A DNA stretch of 64,000 nucleotides, taken from assembly GCF_001423905.1 (NCBI RefSeq), contig NZ_LMPQ01000001.1, positions 1,016,137-1,080,136 of the forward strand, given 5' to 3'. Source of the DNA: Frigoribacterium sp. Leaf186 (lineage in GTDB: Bacteria; Actinomycetota; Actinomycetes; Actinomycetales; Microbacteriaceae). The translations under genes were made by a program, and so were the position numbers. The notes beneath the pieces are model-generated. The model had not been told where the DNA came from. It did no database searches and was given only the letters and a program-made list of their open reading frames with translations. Position 1 is the first letter of the stretch; every line of letters starts with the position of its first letter. Below are positions 33,103-42,136 of the stretch, piece after piece.

Positions 33103-34752
33103 TCACCCGCATCGGGTCGAGAGGCCCTCCACTCCGGCGCCCAGGGAGGCAGTGCCGCCCACGAGCACGACGTCGAACGCCGCACCGTCGAGCACGGCGC
33201 GGCGGACCCCCTCGGGGACGCAGGACTGCTCGCTGAGGTACAGCGGAGCCCCGGCGCGGGCCGCCGCCGCGCCGGCCACGAGGGCGTCCGCGAAGCCCAG
33301 TCCGCTGGTCACGAAGGCCGTCTCGCCCGGGCCGAAGCTCGCGTTGACGGCGACGGCGGTCGCGAAACGGTCCGGGCCTGCGTAGCGCTCGTTCCACGAG
33401 AGGGACAGGAGCGAGTACTGGAACTTCTGGCTGACGGCCTCGTACCCGCCCACGATCGCCACGGGAGGTGCGCCGAGCGTCGTGACGAGGTCTCGGGTCG
33501 GCGCGTCGACGTCGGGGGCCGTCCCGCGGACGAGCACCACCGGGCCACCGTCCCGGACGGCTGCAGGGCCCGCGGACAACGCATCGGCGAAGTTCGACCC
33601 GGTGGCGACGAAGATGCGCTCCGCTCCGTCGGAGAACGCCGAGCGTGCCACCAGACGGGACGTCTCGTATCGGTCGGCACCCGCGATCCGTTCGACGGAC
33701 GGCTGGAGGGAGGCGAGATCGCGGAAGACGGACGCCGAGATGGCGGCCTCGCCACCGACCACGACGATGTGATCGGGCGACAGCCGAAGGATCTCGTCGC
33801 GGACGGCGGTCGGGATCGTGTCTCGGTCGACCAGGAGCAGGGCACCCTCCTGACGTGCGGCTGCGGGCCCGGCGCTGAGGGCGTCCGGGAAGTCCCTGCC
33901 GCTCGCGACGTACAGGACCGGCACCTCGGGGGTCGTGCCGCCGACGTCGGGGAAGCCCCACGTCGACGACGACATGGCGGCGCTCGTGGCGTACCGGTCG
34001 GCGCCCGCGATCCGCCGAGAGGCGACCGCGCGCTCCGGCAGCACGACGTCGAGGTTCGACACGGTCCCGCCAGGAGTGAGGATCACGTCGCGAGCCTCGC
34101 CGAAGCGTCGACCCGACGGCCAATAGACCGTCTCGTTCGTCCGCGTCGTGTCGTACGCCCCGAACGACAGGCGATAGGTGCCGGCCGGGAGGTACCCGAA
34201 GCGCCACGCCCCGGTCTCCGACGGATAGGCGACTTCGTAGTGGCGGAACGTGCCCGTCAGTGGTTCGAGGTAGAAGATCTCGACCCGGGATCCCGAGGCC
34301 CTGGTCTCGACGCCGTTCACGATGGCGCGGAACGTCCCCGAGAACGTGCCGGACAGGGCGAGCACGAGATCCGACGCCACGGCGGCGGAGCCGGCGGCCG
34401 GCACGACGACGGCCGTCTGCACGGACCGCACGTAGATCGAGGGGAAGGACAGGTTGAGGCGGACGGTGTACGTGCCGGGCACGAGGCCCGAGAAGGTGTA
34501 GGTGCCGTCCGGACGGCGGTCGAGCGGTGCGGTCACCGCGGCCCCCGTCGGCCTGAGGGAGAGCACGAGCGTGCCACCCGTCATGGGGATCGTCCCGCCG
34601 TCCGCGGTCTGACCCAGCACTCGGCCCGAGATGGAGGAGGTCGCGGGCACGTCGGCCCGGGCGCTGGCGGGAACGACCGCGACGAACGCGACCAGAGCAA
34701 GGACGATCATCGCCACGACGATCAGGAGGAACGGGCGGCGCGTCAAGAGCAT
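33103..34752 (-). CDS. Secreted cell-wall-binding protein with CWB2 repeats
   Basis: This 549-aa protein has a signal peptide (hydrophobic residues 8-30, cut near ASARAD). Two beta-sandwich prealbumin-like domains follow (TYTFSGLVPGTYTVRL near 85, WRFGYLPAGTYRLSFG near 183). Three CWB2 repeats follow, opening at RIAGADRYATS (247), RIAGADRYETS (355) and RYAGPDRFATA (456), each with a FADALSAGPAA-like core. CWB2 triplets bind secondary cell wall polymers in other Gram-positives. No enzymatic domain is visible, so it may be an adhesin or wall scaffold. It interrupts the men gene series. Confidence 0.92.
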   Translation of the reverse strand: MLLTRRPFLLIVVAMIVLALVAFVAVVPASARADVPATSSISGRVLGQTADGGTIPMTGGTLVLSLRPTGAAVTAPLDRRPDGTYTFSGLVPGTYTVRLNLSFPSIYVRSVQTAVVVPAAGSAAVASDLVLALSGTFSGTFRAIVNGVETRASGSRVEIFYLEPLTGTFRHYEVAYPSETGAWRFGYLPAGTYRLSFGAYDTTRTNETVYWPSGRRFGEARDVILTPGGTVSNLDVVLPERAVASRRIAGADRYATSAAMSSSTWGFPDVGGTTPEVPVLYVASGRDFPDALSAGPAAARQEGALLLVDRDTIPTAVRDEILRLSPDHIVVVGGEAAISASVFRDLASLQPSVERIAGADRYETSRLVARSAFSDGAERIFVATGSNFADALSAGPAAVRDGGPVVLVRGTAPDVDAPTRDLVTTLGAPPVAIVGGYEAVSQKFQYSLLSLSWNERYAGPDRFATAVAVNASFGPGETAFVTSGLGFADALVAGAAAARAGAPLYLSEQSCVPEGVRRAVLDGAAFDVVLVGGTASLGAGVEGLSTRCG

Positions 34753-34917
34753 GAGGCATTGTCATGGATCGGCGCCTCCAGGGACAACCACACGTACCCC
34801 GTACTGACTGGTTCGGAACCCTTCCGTGTCCCTCGGAACGGAACCGAGGAGCCTTCTGAGCCGCGAGATCGTCCCCCGAGGCCCGTCAGCGGTGACGTCG
34901 GCGCGGGCTGCGCAGCC
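34753..34917. other. 165-bp spacer between the CWB2 and PPK2 genes
   Basis: Both neighbours are on the minus strand. GACAAT lies 5 nt upstream of the CWB2 ATG. A short imperfect repeat of TTCGGAAC / TCGGAACGGAA occurs near 34809-34850. No gene or clear terminator is seen. Confidence 0.4.
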
Positions 34918-35769
34918 CTACGACGTCGCGAGCTTCGTCTTCTCGAGGTCGACGTCGAACTGCGCGGCGGGCCAGTCGAGGCCCCGCGACGCGAGGGCGT
35001 CGATCAGCAGCTTCTGGACGGCCACCCGGGCGTACCACTTGCGGTCGGCGGGGACGACGAACCACGGGGCGGTCTCGGTCGAGGTGCGACGGATCGCGGT
35101 CTCGTAGGCCTCTTGGTAGTCGTCCCAGACGAGGCGCTCCTCGAGGTCGCCCGGGTTGTACTTCCAGTGCTTCTCGGGGCGATCGAGACGGTCGGCGAGG
35201 CGCTCCTTCTGCTCGTCCGACGAGATGTGCAGCATCACCTTGACGAGCGTGGTGCCGTTCGCGACGAGCTCGTCCTCGAAGGCCACGATGTCGGCGTACC
35301 GCTGCTCGATCTCTTCGGGCGGGGCGAGGCGTCGCACCTTGCCGATCAGGACGTCCTCGTAGTGCGACCGGTCGAAGACGCCGATCATGCCGGGGCCGGG
35401 CAGCTCACGACGCACCCGCCACAGGAAGTCGTGGGCGAGCTCGTCGGGGGTCGGCGCCTTGAACGCGTGGTGGGCCACGCCCTGCGGGTCGACGGCCCCG
35501 ACGACGTGACGCACGATGCCGCCCTTGCCCGCGGTGTCGGTCGCCTGGAGCACGAGCAGCACGTTGCCCGTGCTGCCGCCGCTGCGGCTCTGGGCGAACA
35601 GCTTCTCCTGCAGCTCGCCGAGCGTCTCGCGCCCCGACTCGAGCACCTGCTGCGAGTACGACTTGTCGCCCTCGAATCCGGGTGTCGACGAGGTGTCCAC
35701 GTCGGCGAGGACGAAGCCCTCGCCGGCTCGGAGGGACTGGGAGGGCGGGGTCGTCCACGTCTTGGCCAT
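34918..35769 (-). CDS. Polyphosphate kinase 2 family protein
   Basis: This 283-aa PPK2-type P-loop kinase has a Walker A-like LQATDTAGKGGIVRHV near residue 73, the PPK2 signature FKAPTPDELAHDFLWRVR and the Walker B region GVFDRSHYEDVL near 130. It moves phosphate between polyphosphate and a nucleoside mono- or diphosphate; the shorter single-domain length suggests class I or III, not distinguished here. TAGGGT lies 7 nt before the ATG at 35769. It is monocistronic. Confidence 0.92.
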   Translation of the reverse strand: MAKTWTTPPSQSLRAGEGFVLADVDTSSTPGFEGDKSYSQQVLESGRETLGELQEKLFAQSRSGGSTGNVLLVLQATDTAGKGGIVRHVVGAVDPQGVAHHAFKAPTPDELAHDFLWRVRRELPGPGMIGVFDRSHYEDVLIGKVRRLAPPEEIEQRYADIVAFEDELVANGTTLVKVMLHISSDEQKERLADRLDRPEKHWKYNPGDLEERLVWDDYQEAYETAIRRTSTETAPWFVVPADRKWYARVAVQKLLIDALASRGLDWPAAQFDVDLEKTKLATS

Positions 35770-35822
35770 GCCCCCGACCCTACGACCGGTCGCGCTGCCG
35801 CGCCGCGTCGTGGGGCGGACGG

Positions 35823-37580
35823 TCAGCGAGCGAGCGGCACCTCGATCAGCACCGGGCCGTCGTACCGGGCCACGAGGGCCCGGTCGAGCTCGGCCCGGGT
35901 GGCCGCCTCGACGTGCTGCCAGCCGTAGGCGCGGGCGAGCGAGGCCAGGTCGACGTCGTGCGGCGTGAACTGCACGCGGGTCATCGCCTCGGCCGACGCC
36001 GTCGCCGCCACCTCGAGCCCGTCGAAGATGGTGCCGCCGCCGTCGTTGCCGACGACGACCTGCAGTCGCGGACGCGTCTCGCCGAGGCCCAGCAGCAGCG
36101 ACCCGACGTCGTGCAGCAGGGTCAGGTCGCCCACCAGGACGCGGGTCGTGCCCGCGGCGGGGTCGTCTCGCTGGCTGGCCAGCGCGATGCCGGTGGCGGT
36201 CGCGACGGTGCCGTCGATGCCCGCGAGGCCCCGGTTGGCGTGGACCGGGATCTTCTTGCCCGGCACGACCTGGTCGAGCTCTCGGATCAGCCGGGACGCC
36301 CCGAGCACGAGCCGGTCGTGCGGCCAGCTCACGCGCCAGAGGGCGTCGGCCAGGGCACGGCGCGTGACCGGCCGCCGCAGCAGCTGCACCTCGCGTCGCA
36401 AGAACTCGGCGCGCTCGGCGGCCTCGCTCCGGTCACCCGCCGCGTCGTCGTCTGCGCCGGTCTCGGCCGGCCCGTCGACCCCGCCCTCGGCCTCGGCCTC
36501 GACTCCGGCCTCGAGCAGTCGGCGGCCCGTGTGCACCCAGCGTCCGACCCAGGCCCGGTGAGCCGGGTCGTGGGGCGAACCTGCCCCCGAGGAGGCGCGG
36601 GTCGCCTCGACGGCCTCGACGACGCGGGCCGAGCGGCTCGGGTCGTACGCCTCGGCCCCGGCTGCCCGGACGACGACGACCTCGACACCCTCTCGCGTCA
36701 GCACGGCGGGGACCTGACGGCTGAGCGTCGGGTGCCCGAACACGACCACGCGGCGGACCCGACCGCCGAAGTCGGCGTCGTCGAGCAGGGCGCGGTAGGA
36801 CGACACGAGGTGCGGGCCGAAGCGTGCGCCGCTGGACACCTCGGCCACGAGAGGCGCACCGAGCGCCCTCGCCAGCGCCTCGGCCTCGGGGCCGGCGGCG
36901 TGGCCGGCGACGACCAGGGTCGCGGGCTCCGAGTCGACCTCGAGAGGGGTCGGCGCCACCGCGGGCGGCGGCCGGACGGCCTCGGGCTGGGCGGGGGGCA
37001 GCGTCTGCTCGCCCGACGAGAGGGGCTCTCGGAACGCCACGTTCACCTGGACCGGCCCCCGCGACCGGGCGAGCGGACCGTGCGAGTCGCCGCCCAGGGC
37101 CTCGGCCACGGCGTCACGGGCCAGGGACCGGACGGCCTCGTGGTCGACCGGCCCGCGGCGGGGTGCCTCGACGTCGCGCACCCAGCCCACGGCCGTGGCG
37201 AAGAGCCCTGGCTGGACGGTGGTCTGGTTCGACCCGATGCCCCGCATCTCGACCGGACGGTCGGCGCTGAGCACGATCATCGGCACGCCGGAGTGGTGGG
37301 CCTCGAGGACGGCGGGGTGGAGGTTCGCCACGGCGGTGCCCGACGTGGTGACGACGACGGTCGGCACGCCGGTCTCGGCCGACAGGCCGAGGGCGAGGAA
37401 GCCCCCGGACCGCTCGTCGATGCGGACGTGCAACGTCAGCCGCCCGGCACCCTCGAACTCGGCCGCCGCCAGGGCCAGCGCCTGGCTGCGTGACCCGGGG
37501 CTGAGGACGACGTCGCGGACCCCCGCGTCGACCAGGGCCCCGAGCAGCGACAGGGCGTACTCGGTCGAGGGGCTGGCCAC
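35823..37580 (-). CDS. menD: SEPHCHC synthase (MenD)
   Basis: This 585-aa thiamine-diphosphate enzyme has [14 protein letters not shown] near residue 27, [20 protein letters not shown] near 78, [13 protein letters not shown] and a C-terminal ThDP/Mg site [16 protein letters not shown]. It condenses isochorismate with 2-oxoglutarate, the step after MenF. A loop of about 35 acidic/alanine residues near 370 contains the dispersed 10-mer. The GTG at 37580 abuts the stop codon of the PLDc_N gene. Confidence 0.95.
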   Translation of the reverse strand: MASPSTEYALSLLGALVDAGVRDVVLSPGSRSQALALAAAEFEGAGRLTLHVRIDERSGGFLALGLSAETGVPTVVVTTSGTAVANLHPAVLEAHHSGVPMIVLSADRPVEMRGIGSNQTTVQPGLFATAVGWVRDVEAPRRGPVDHEAVRSLARDAVAEALGGDSHGPLARSRGPVQVNVAFREPLSSGEQTLPPAQPEAVRPPPAVAPTPLEVDSEPATLVVAGHAAGPEAEALARALGAPLVAEVSSGARFGPHLVSSYRALLDDADFGGRVRRVVVFGHPTLSRQVPAVLTREGVEVVVVRAAGAEAYDPSRSARVVEAVEATRASSGAGSPHDPAHRAWVGRWVHTGRRLLEAGVEAEAEGGVDGPAETGADDDAAGDRSEAAERAEFLRREVQLLRRPVTRRALADALWRVSWPHDRLVLGASRLIRELDQVVPGKKIPVHANRGLAGIDGTVATATGIALASQRDDPAAGTTRVLVGDLTLLHDVGSLLLGLGETRPRLQVVVGNDGGGTIFDGLEVAATASAEAMTRVQFTPHDVDLASLARAYGWQHVEAATRAELDRALVARYDGPVLIEVPLAR

Positions 37581-37940
37581 TTACTGCTTGCCGGTCTTGT
37601 CGTCGTTGTCGAGGTCGAGCAGTTCTTGCTCGAGCCGACGGATGCGCTCGTCGGTCGTCTCGCGGTCGAGGTCGCTCGTCGTGCGCCAGGACGACCCCGA
37701 GAACTCGGGATCGTCGTCGGGCGCGATGGTGCGCGGCGCCGCCGGACGGCCGTTCTTGCGGGCCCGGCCGAGGACGAACCAGAGCACCGCGCCGATGACG
37801 GGCAGGAGGACGATGATGAGGGCCCAGAGGGGCTTGTTCAACGCGCGGAACCGCGAGGCGTCTGCGAACAGGCAGTCGATGAGCGCGAAGATGACGAACG
37901 CTGCCGCGGCGACGATGCCCACGATGAAGAGCCTGACCAT
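37581..37940 (-). CDS. Small membrane protein with PLDc_N domain
   Basis: This 119-aa protein has two helices (IVGIVAAAAFVIFALIDCLF and LWALIIVLLPVIGAVLWFVLG) and the tail GRARKNGRP, matching the N-terminal domain of cardiolipin synthases without the catalytic part. It is regularly found beside men genes in actinobacteria. The acidic C-terminal tail ends in a coiled-coil-like EELLDLD-type helix. TAGGAT lies 6 nt before the ATG. The function is unknown. Confidence 0.85.
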   Translation of the reverse strand: MVRLFIVGIVAAAAFVIFALIDCLFADASRFRALNKPLWALIIVLLPVIGAVLWFVLGRARKNGRPAAPRTIAPDDDPEFSGSSWRTTSDLDRETTDERIRRLEQELLDLDNDDKTGKQ

Positions 37941-38117
37941 GAGCCGATCCTAGGTCTCGATCCGGTGCAACGCCTGATGGTGGCGCGGGCGTTGCCGAGC
38001 TGTGACGTGCCGCACGGGACGGCGCCTCACCGCGCCTCCCGGGCGGGGCCCGCCCGGCCCGTGCCGGGTGCCCACCGCGCGGCGGACGCACACCCGACGG
38101 ACCGTAGACTCCACGTC

Positions 38118-38411
38118 GTGAAACCCTGGCTCAAGTACTCGATCGTCCGCCTCGGCCTGTTCGCGGTCGTGCTGGGCGTCCTGCTCGTGCTGCGGTTCGA
38201 CCCCCTGTGGGCGACGCTGATCGCCGCGGTGGTCGGCTTCTGCGTCTCGTACCTCTTCTTCGCGCCGTTGCGCCGCCGCGTCGCGATCGACCTCGCCGAG
38301 CGCCGGTCGCGTCCGGCCCGCCTCGACGACGACTCGGCCGCAGAGGACGAGGCCCTCGCCGACGACGAGGCCGACGCGCAGCGCGAACGGCGACCCGGCG
38401 ACCAGGTCTGA
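38118..38411 (+). CDS. DUF4229 membrane protein
   Basis: This 97-aa protein has two hydrophobic helices (VRLGLFAVVLGVLLVLRF and WATLIAAVVGFCVSYLFF), then LRRRVAIDLAERR and an acidic tail, the DUF4229 pattern seen in actinobacteria next to menaquinone genes. The GTG at 38118 is 7 nt after TAGACT, a leaderless arrangement. Divergent from the PLDc_N gene; convergent with menA. Function unknown. Confidence 0.82.
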   Translation: MKPWLKYSIVRLGLFAVVLGVLLVLRFDPLWATLIAAVVGFCVSYLFFAPLRRRVAIDLAERRSRPARLDDDSAAEDEALADDEADAQRERRPGDQV

Positions 38412-38444
38412 AGCGCTCGGGTCGCGTGCTCTGCGCGGTTCTCG

Positions 38445-39401
38445 CTAGAAGAAGAGCGCGGCCGACAGGGCGAGCGCCCAGACCAGGGCCGAGAGCGACG
38501 ACAGCTGCAGGGCCAGGATCAACTCGCGGGGAGTCTTGCCCGTGACGCCGATGACCGCCGCGGGCACCGCCACGATCAGGGCGAAGTAGACGTACGGCGC
38601 GTGCAGGTAGAGGAACGCGAAGTAGACCAGGATGAAGAACGGCAGCAGCAGGAAGAGCGCGTAGAGCGCGCGGGCCACCGGGTCGCCCACGACGACCGCG
38701 AGGGTGCGCTTGCCGGCCGCGGTGTCTTGCGGGATGTCGCGCACGTTGTTGATCATCAGCACGGCGCAAGCGAACAGGCCGGCGGCGATGCCCGCGACCC
38801 AGGCGTCGAACGGGAACTCGCGCAGCTGCACGAACGTCGTGCCCACCGTGGCGACCAGCCCGAAGAACACGAAGACGAACAGCTCGCCGAGTGCGTTGTA
38901 GCCGTAGGGCCGCTTGCCGCCGGTGTAGAACCAGGCGGCGACGACGGCCGCGGCGCCGACGGCGAGCAGCCACCAGATCTGGGTGATGACGACGATGACG
39001 ACGCCGGCCACGGCCGCGAGCGCGAAGAACGCCAGGGCCACCCGCAGTACGGTCGTCGGTCGGACGCTGCCCGAGCCGGTCAGGCGCGACGGCCCGACGC
39101 GGAAGTCGTCGGTGCCCCGGATGCCGTCGGAGTAGTCGTTCGAGTAGTTGACGCCGATCTGCAAGAACACGGCGACCCCGAGGCAGAGCAGCGCGAGGGT
39201 GAGGTCCCACCCGCCGTTCGCCCGGGCGACGCCGGTGCCGAGGGCGACCGGCGCGATGCCGAGCGGCAGGGTGCGCAGGCGGGCGCCGCCGATCCAGTCG
39301 CGGGGGGTCACCCGACGCACCGGCTGCTTTCCGGGTCGTCCGCCGGGTCGGCCGCCGGGGCGGCCCCTGCGCTGGGGGGTCGAGGTCTTCGTCTTCGCCA
39401 C
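38445..39401 (-). CDS. menA: 1,4-dihydroxy-2-naphthoate polyprenyltransferase
   Basis: This 318-aa membrane enzyme has an Arg/Gly/Pro-rich N-terminal tail and about eight helices. The prenyl-diphosphate motifs are VNYSNDYSDGIRGTDD near residue 85 and MINNVRDIPQDTAAGKRTL near 215. It attaches the polyprenyl chain to dihydroxynaphthoate. The start at GTG 39401 is 7 nt after TAGACT. It is distinct from the PKS-linked UbiA homologue at 14.2 kb, whose motifs differ. Confidence 0.95.
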   Translation of the reverse strand: MAKTKTSTPQRRGRPGGRPGGRPGKQPVRRVTPRDWIGGARLRTLPLGIAPVALGTGVARANGGWDLTLALLCLGVAVFLQIGVNYSNDYSDGIRGTDDFRVGPSRLTGSGSVRPTTVLRVALAFFALAAVAGVVIVVITQIWWLLAVGAAAVVAAWFYTGGKRPYGYNALGELFVFVFFGLVATVGTTFVQLREFPFDAWVAGIAAGLFACAVLMINNVRDIPQDTAAGKRTLAVVVGDPVARALYALFLLLPFFILVYFAFLYLHAPYVYFALIVAVPAAVIGVTGKTPRELILALQLSSLSALVWALALSAALFF

Positions 39402-39429
39402 GACCCCGAGTCTAGTTCGCAGCGGGCTA

Positions 39430-40602
39430 TCAGCTTGCCGCGAGACCGGCCACGAGCCGCGTCAGCCCGACGCGGTCCGGTTTGCCGCTGGCCAGCAAGG
39501 GCAGCGTCTCGACGCGCACGATGCGGTCGGGTGCCGCGGCGCGACCCGCCAGGGTGGCCACGGCCGTGCGCAGCGCCGACAACTCGTCGACCGCCGACGG
39601 CCCGAGGGACGACACAGGAGGCGCGGTGGCGGTCACCACGACGGGCACCTCGCCCCACCGGGCGTGCGTCGCACGGACGACGACGGCGTCGCCGAAGCCC
39701 GGCTGCTCGCGCACGACCCGCTCGACCACGCCCAGCGACACCTTCTCGCCGCCCGAGACGATCACGTCGTCCAGCCGCCCGGTCACGGCGAGGACTCCGT
39801 CGGGCGAGACCGTGCCGGCGTCGCCCGTGCGGTACCAGCGGTGCCCGTCGCGCGTGGTGAAGGCGGCCTCGGTCCGCTCGGGATCGTCGAGGTACCCCTC
39901 GGCGAGCGACGGTCCGCTCAGCTCGACCTGCCCGTCGACGACCTCGACGCGCGTGCGCCCGACCGGCACGCCGTCGTAGACGCACCCCCCGCTCGTCTCG
40001 CTCGACCCGTAGGTGCGCACGAGCGTCACCCCGAGCCGACGCGCCCGCTCGACGAGGACGCCCGGCGTGGCCTGTCCACCGACCAGCAGGGCGTCGAACC
40101 GGCGCAGCACGTCGGCCACCCCCGGGTCGGCCTCGGCCGCGTCGAGCGCGACCGAGAGCTGCGCGGGCACGAGGGACGAGTACCGCACGGGGTGTTCGAG
40201 ACCGGCGGCGGCCTCGACGAACGCCCGGACGTCGAAGTGCCCGGGGGCGAGAAGCACGGGGTCGGTGCCCGCGGTGATCGACCGCACCAGCACGTTGAGG
40301 CCGGCGACGTAGTGCGCCGGCAGGGCCAGCACCCACCGGCCCGGGCCGGCCAGGGCCCCGTCCGCCGCGGCGGCCCCCGCGAGCACCGCGTCGGACGACA
40401 GGGCCACGCGCTTCGGGCGACCGCTCGACCCGCTGGTCTCGACGACGAGCGACACGGCCTGCGGCACCACGGGCGGCAGGTCGGCGGGCACGCGGTCGTC
40501 GGTCCGGGGCGCGACGGCGGGACCACCCCCGAGCGCGACCCGGAGCGCGTCGAGCACGGCACCGGCGTCGCGGGCGTCGACGGCGACCAGGGGGCGGGTC
40601 AT
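39430..40602 (-). CDS. menE: o-Succinylbenzoate-CoA ligase
   Basis: This 390-aa acyl-adenylate enzyme has the P-loop VVETSGSSGRPKRVALSSD near residue 70, YGSSETSGG, YRTGDAGTVSPDGVLAVTGRLDD near 280 with the hinge, and the catalytic Lys region LPLLASGKPDRVGLTRL. It is shorter than typical acyl-CoA ligases (about 500 aa) but this length is common for actinobacterial MenE. It activates o-succinylbenzoate for MenB, whose gene lies upstream on the same strand 76 bp away. The chosen start is ATG 40602. Confidence 0.93.
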   Translation of the reverse strand: MTRPLVAVDARDAGAVLDALRVALGGGPAVAPRTDDRVPADLPPVVPQAVSLVVETSGSSGRPKRVALSSDAVLAGAAAADGALAGPGRWVLALPAHYVAGLNVLVRSITAGTDPVLLAPGHFDVRAFVEAAAGLEHPVRYSSLVPAQLSVALDAAEADPGVADVLRRFDALLVGGQATPGVLVERARRLGVTLVRTYGSSETSGGCVYDGVPVGRTRVEVVDGQVELSGPSLAEGYLDDPERTEAAFTTRDGHRWYRTGDAGTVSPDGVLAVTGRLDDVIVSGGEKVSLGVVERVVREQPGFGDAVVVRATHARWGEVPVVVTATAPPVSSLGPSAVDELSALRTAVATLAGRAAAPDRIVRVETLPLLASGKPDRVGLTRLVAGLAAS

Positions 40603-40678
40603 GCGCGGCGCCTCCTGCGGGCCGTTCGGGGGCACCCCGCCGCGGGGTGCGACCTCGACGAGGTCGCGGACGACGGCA

Positions 40679-41587
40679 TCAGTACTGCCAGGGGTACGGC
40701 GACCAGTCGGGCGCGCGCTTCTCGAGGAACGAGTCGCGCCCCTCGACGGCCTCGTCGGTGCCGTACGCCAGACGGGTCGCCTCGCCGGCGAACACCTGCT
40801 GGCCGACGATGCCGTCGTCGGTGGCGTTGAAGGCGAACTTGAGCATGCGGATGGCCGTCGGTGACTTCGTGAGGACTGTTCGCGCCATGGCGAGAGCCTC
40901 GCGCTCGAGGTCGGCGTGGGGCACCACGCGGTTGACGGCGCCCATCTCGTAGGCGCGGTCCGCGCTGTACTCCTCGGCGAGGAAGAATACCTCGCGCGCG
41001 AACTTCTGACCGATCTGCTTGGCGAAGTAGGCGCTGCCGTAGCCCGCGTCGAACGAGCCGACGTCGGCGTCGGTCTGCTTGAAGCGACCGTGCTCGCGGC
41101 TGGCGATCGTCAGGTCGCAGACGACGTGCAGCGAGTGCCCTCCGCCGGCCGCCCACCCGGGCACCACGGCGATGACGACCTTGGGCATGAACCGGATCAA
41201 CCGCTGCACCTCGAGGACGTGCAGGCGACCCGCCGACGCCGGGTCGGGCACGTTCGCCTGGTCGCCCTCGGCCTTGTAGCCGTCACGACCGCGGATGCGC
41301 TGGTCGCCGCCGCTGCAGAACGCCCACCCCCCGTCTTTCGCACTGGGCCCGTTGCCGGTCACCAGGACGACCCCGATGCGACTGTTCATCCGGGCGTCGT
41401 CGAGCACGCGGTACAGCTCGTCGACCGTGCGCGGCCGGAAGGCGTTGCGGACCTCGGGCCGGTCGAAGGCCACCCGGGCCACCCGACCGTCGACGCTGTG
41501 GTGGTAGGTGACGTCGGTCAGGGCGTCGAAGCCGTCGACGCTGCGCCACTCGGTCGGATCGAACAGGTCGGACACCTCGGAAGCCAT
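40679..41587 (-). CDS. menB: 1,4-dihydroxy-2-naphthoyl-CoA synthase
   Basis: This 302-aa crotonase has KDGGWAFCSGGDQRIRGRDGY near residue 90, VPGWAAGGGHSLHVVCDLTIAS for the oxyanion hole and GSFDAGYGSAYFAKQIGQK, the MenB-specific stretch with catalytic Asp and Tyr. It cyclises o-succinylbenzoyl-CoA to dihydroxynaphthoyl-CoA. TAGGCT lies 6 nt upstream of the ATG at 41587. Confidence 0.96.
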   Translation of the reverse strand: MASEVSDLFDPTEWRSVDGFDALTDVTYHHSVDGRVARVAFDRPEVRNAFRPRTVDELYRVLDDARMNSRIGVVLVTGNGPSAKDGGWAFCSGGDQRIRGRDGYKAEGDQANVPDPASAGRLHVLEVQRLIRFMPKVVIAVVPGWAAGGGHSLHVVCDLTIASREHGRFKQTDADVGSFDAGYGSAYFAKQIGQKFAREVFFLAEEYSADRAYEMGAVNRVVPHADLEREALAMARTVLTKSPTAIRMLKFAFNATDDGIVGQQVFAGEATRLAYGTDEAVEGRDSFLEKRAPDWSPYPWQY

Positions 41588-41641
41588 GTCGCCAGCCTAC
41601 CGACGGGGTCCGACCTCGCCCCGACCGCGGTCGGACCGCGG

Positions 41642-42094
41642 TCAGACCGTCGAGACGAACTGCCCGATCAGCCGGACGAGCACGAACGGGTTGGCCAGCA
41701 CGCTGAGCAGCAACGCCGCCACGCCCCACCACCGACCCCGGCGCATGGCGACGGCGATCAGGGCCACGACCCCGACGACGATCGAGGCCAGCAGCGTGAC
41801 CAGGGCGAGCACGGCCGCCGGCCCGACGACGTCGGCGGCGAGCAGGCCCAGCGCGAGCCCGTCGAGGGCGAGCAGCGCGACCGCGAGCACGAAGGTCACG
41901 ACGCCCAGGCGACGGCTGCGGGGCGCCGGCGTCGACTCGTCGTGACCGGGCCCGTCGAACACCTCGAGACCGTCGGGCCCGTCGCGGCGGGCGGCACCGG
42001 CCCCGTCGGCGACGGCGACGTCGTCGTCGCCGTAGTCGTCGTCGTCGTCGGGGCCCACGGGCTCTCGGGCGGGCACGGGTTCGCGGTCGACCAT
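41642..42094 (-). CDS. Small membrane protein, function unknown
   Basis: This 150-aa protein has an acidic, disordered N-terminal 60 residues (DDDDDYGDDD) and three hydrophobic segments (LGVVTFVLAVALLALDGLALG, AAVLALVTLLASIVVGVVALIA, WWGVAALLLSVLANPFVLVR). It resembles small actinobacterial DUF4190-like or unnamed membrane proteins but I cannot place it. TAGGGT lies 8 nt before the ATG at 42094. It is divergent from menC. Confidence 0.75.
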   Translation of the reverse strand: MVDREPVPAREPVGPDDDDDYGDDDVAVADGAGAARRDGPDGLEVFDGPGHDESTPAPRSRRLGVVTFVLAVALLALDGLALGLLAADVVGPAAVLALVTLLASIVVGVVALIAVAMRRGRWWGVAALLLSVLANPFVLVRLIGQFVSTV

Positions 42095-42136
42095 GACGCA
42101 CGACCCTACCGGGGCCACCGGTGCGACACTGAGCGG

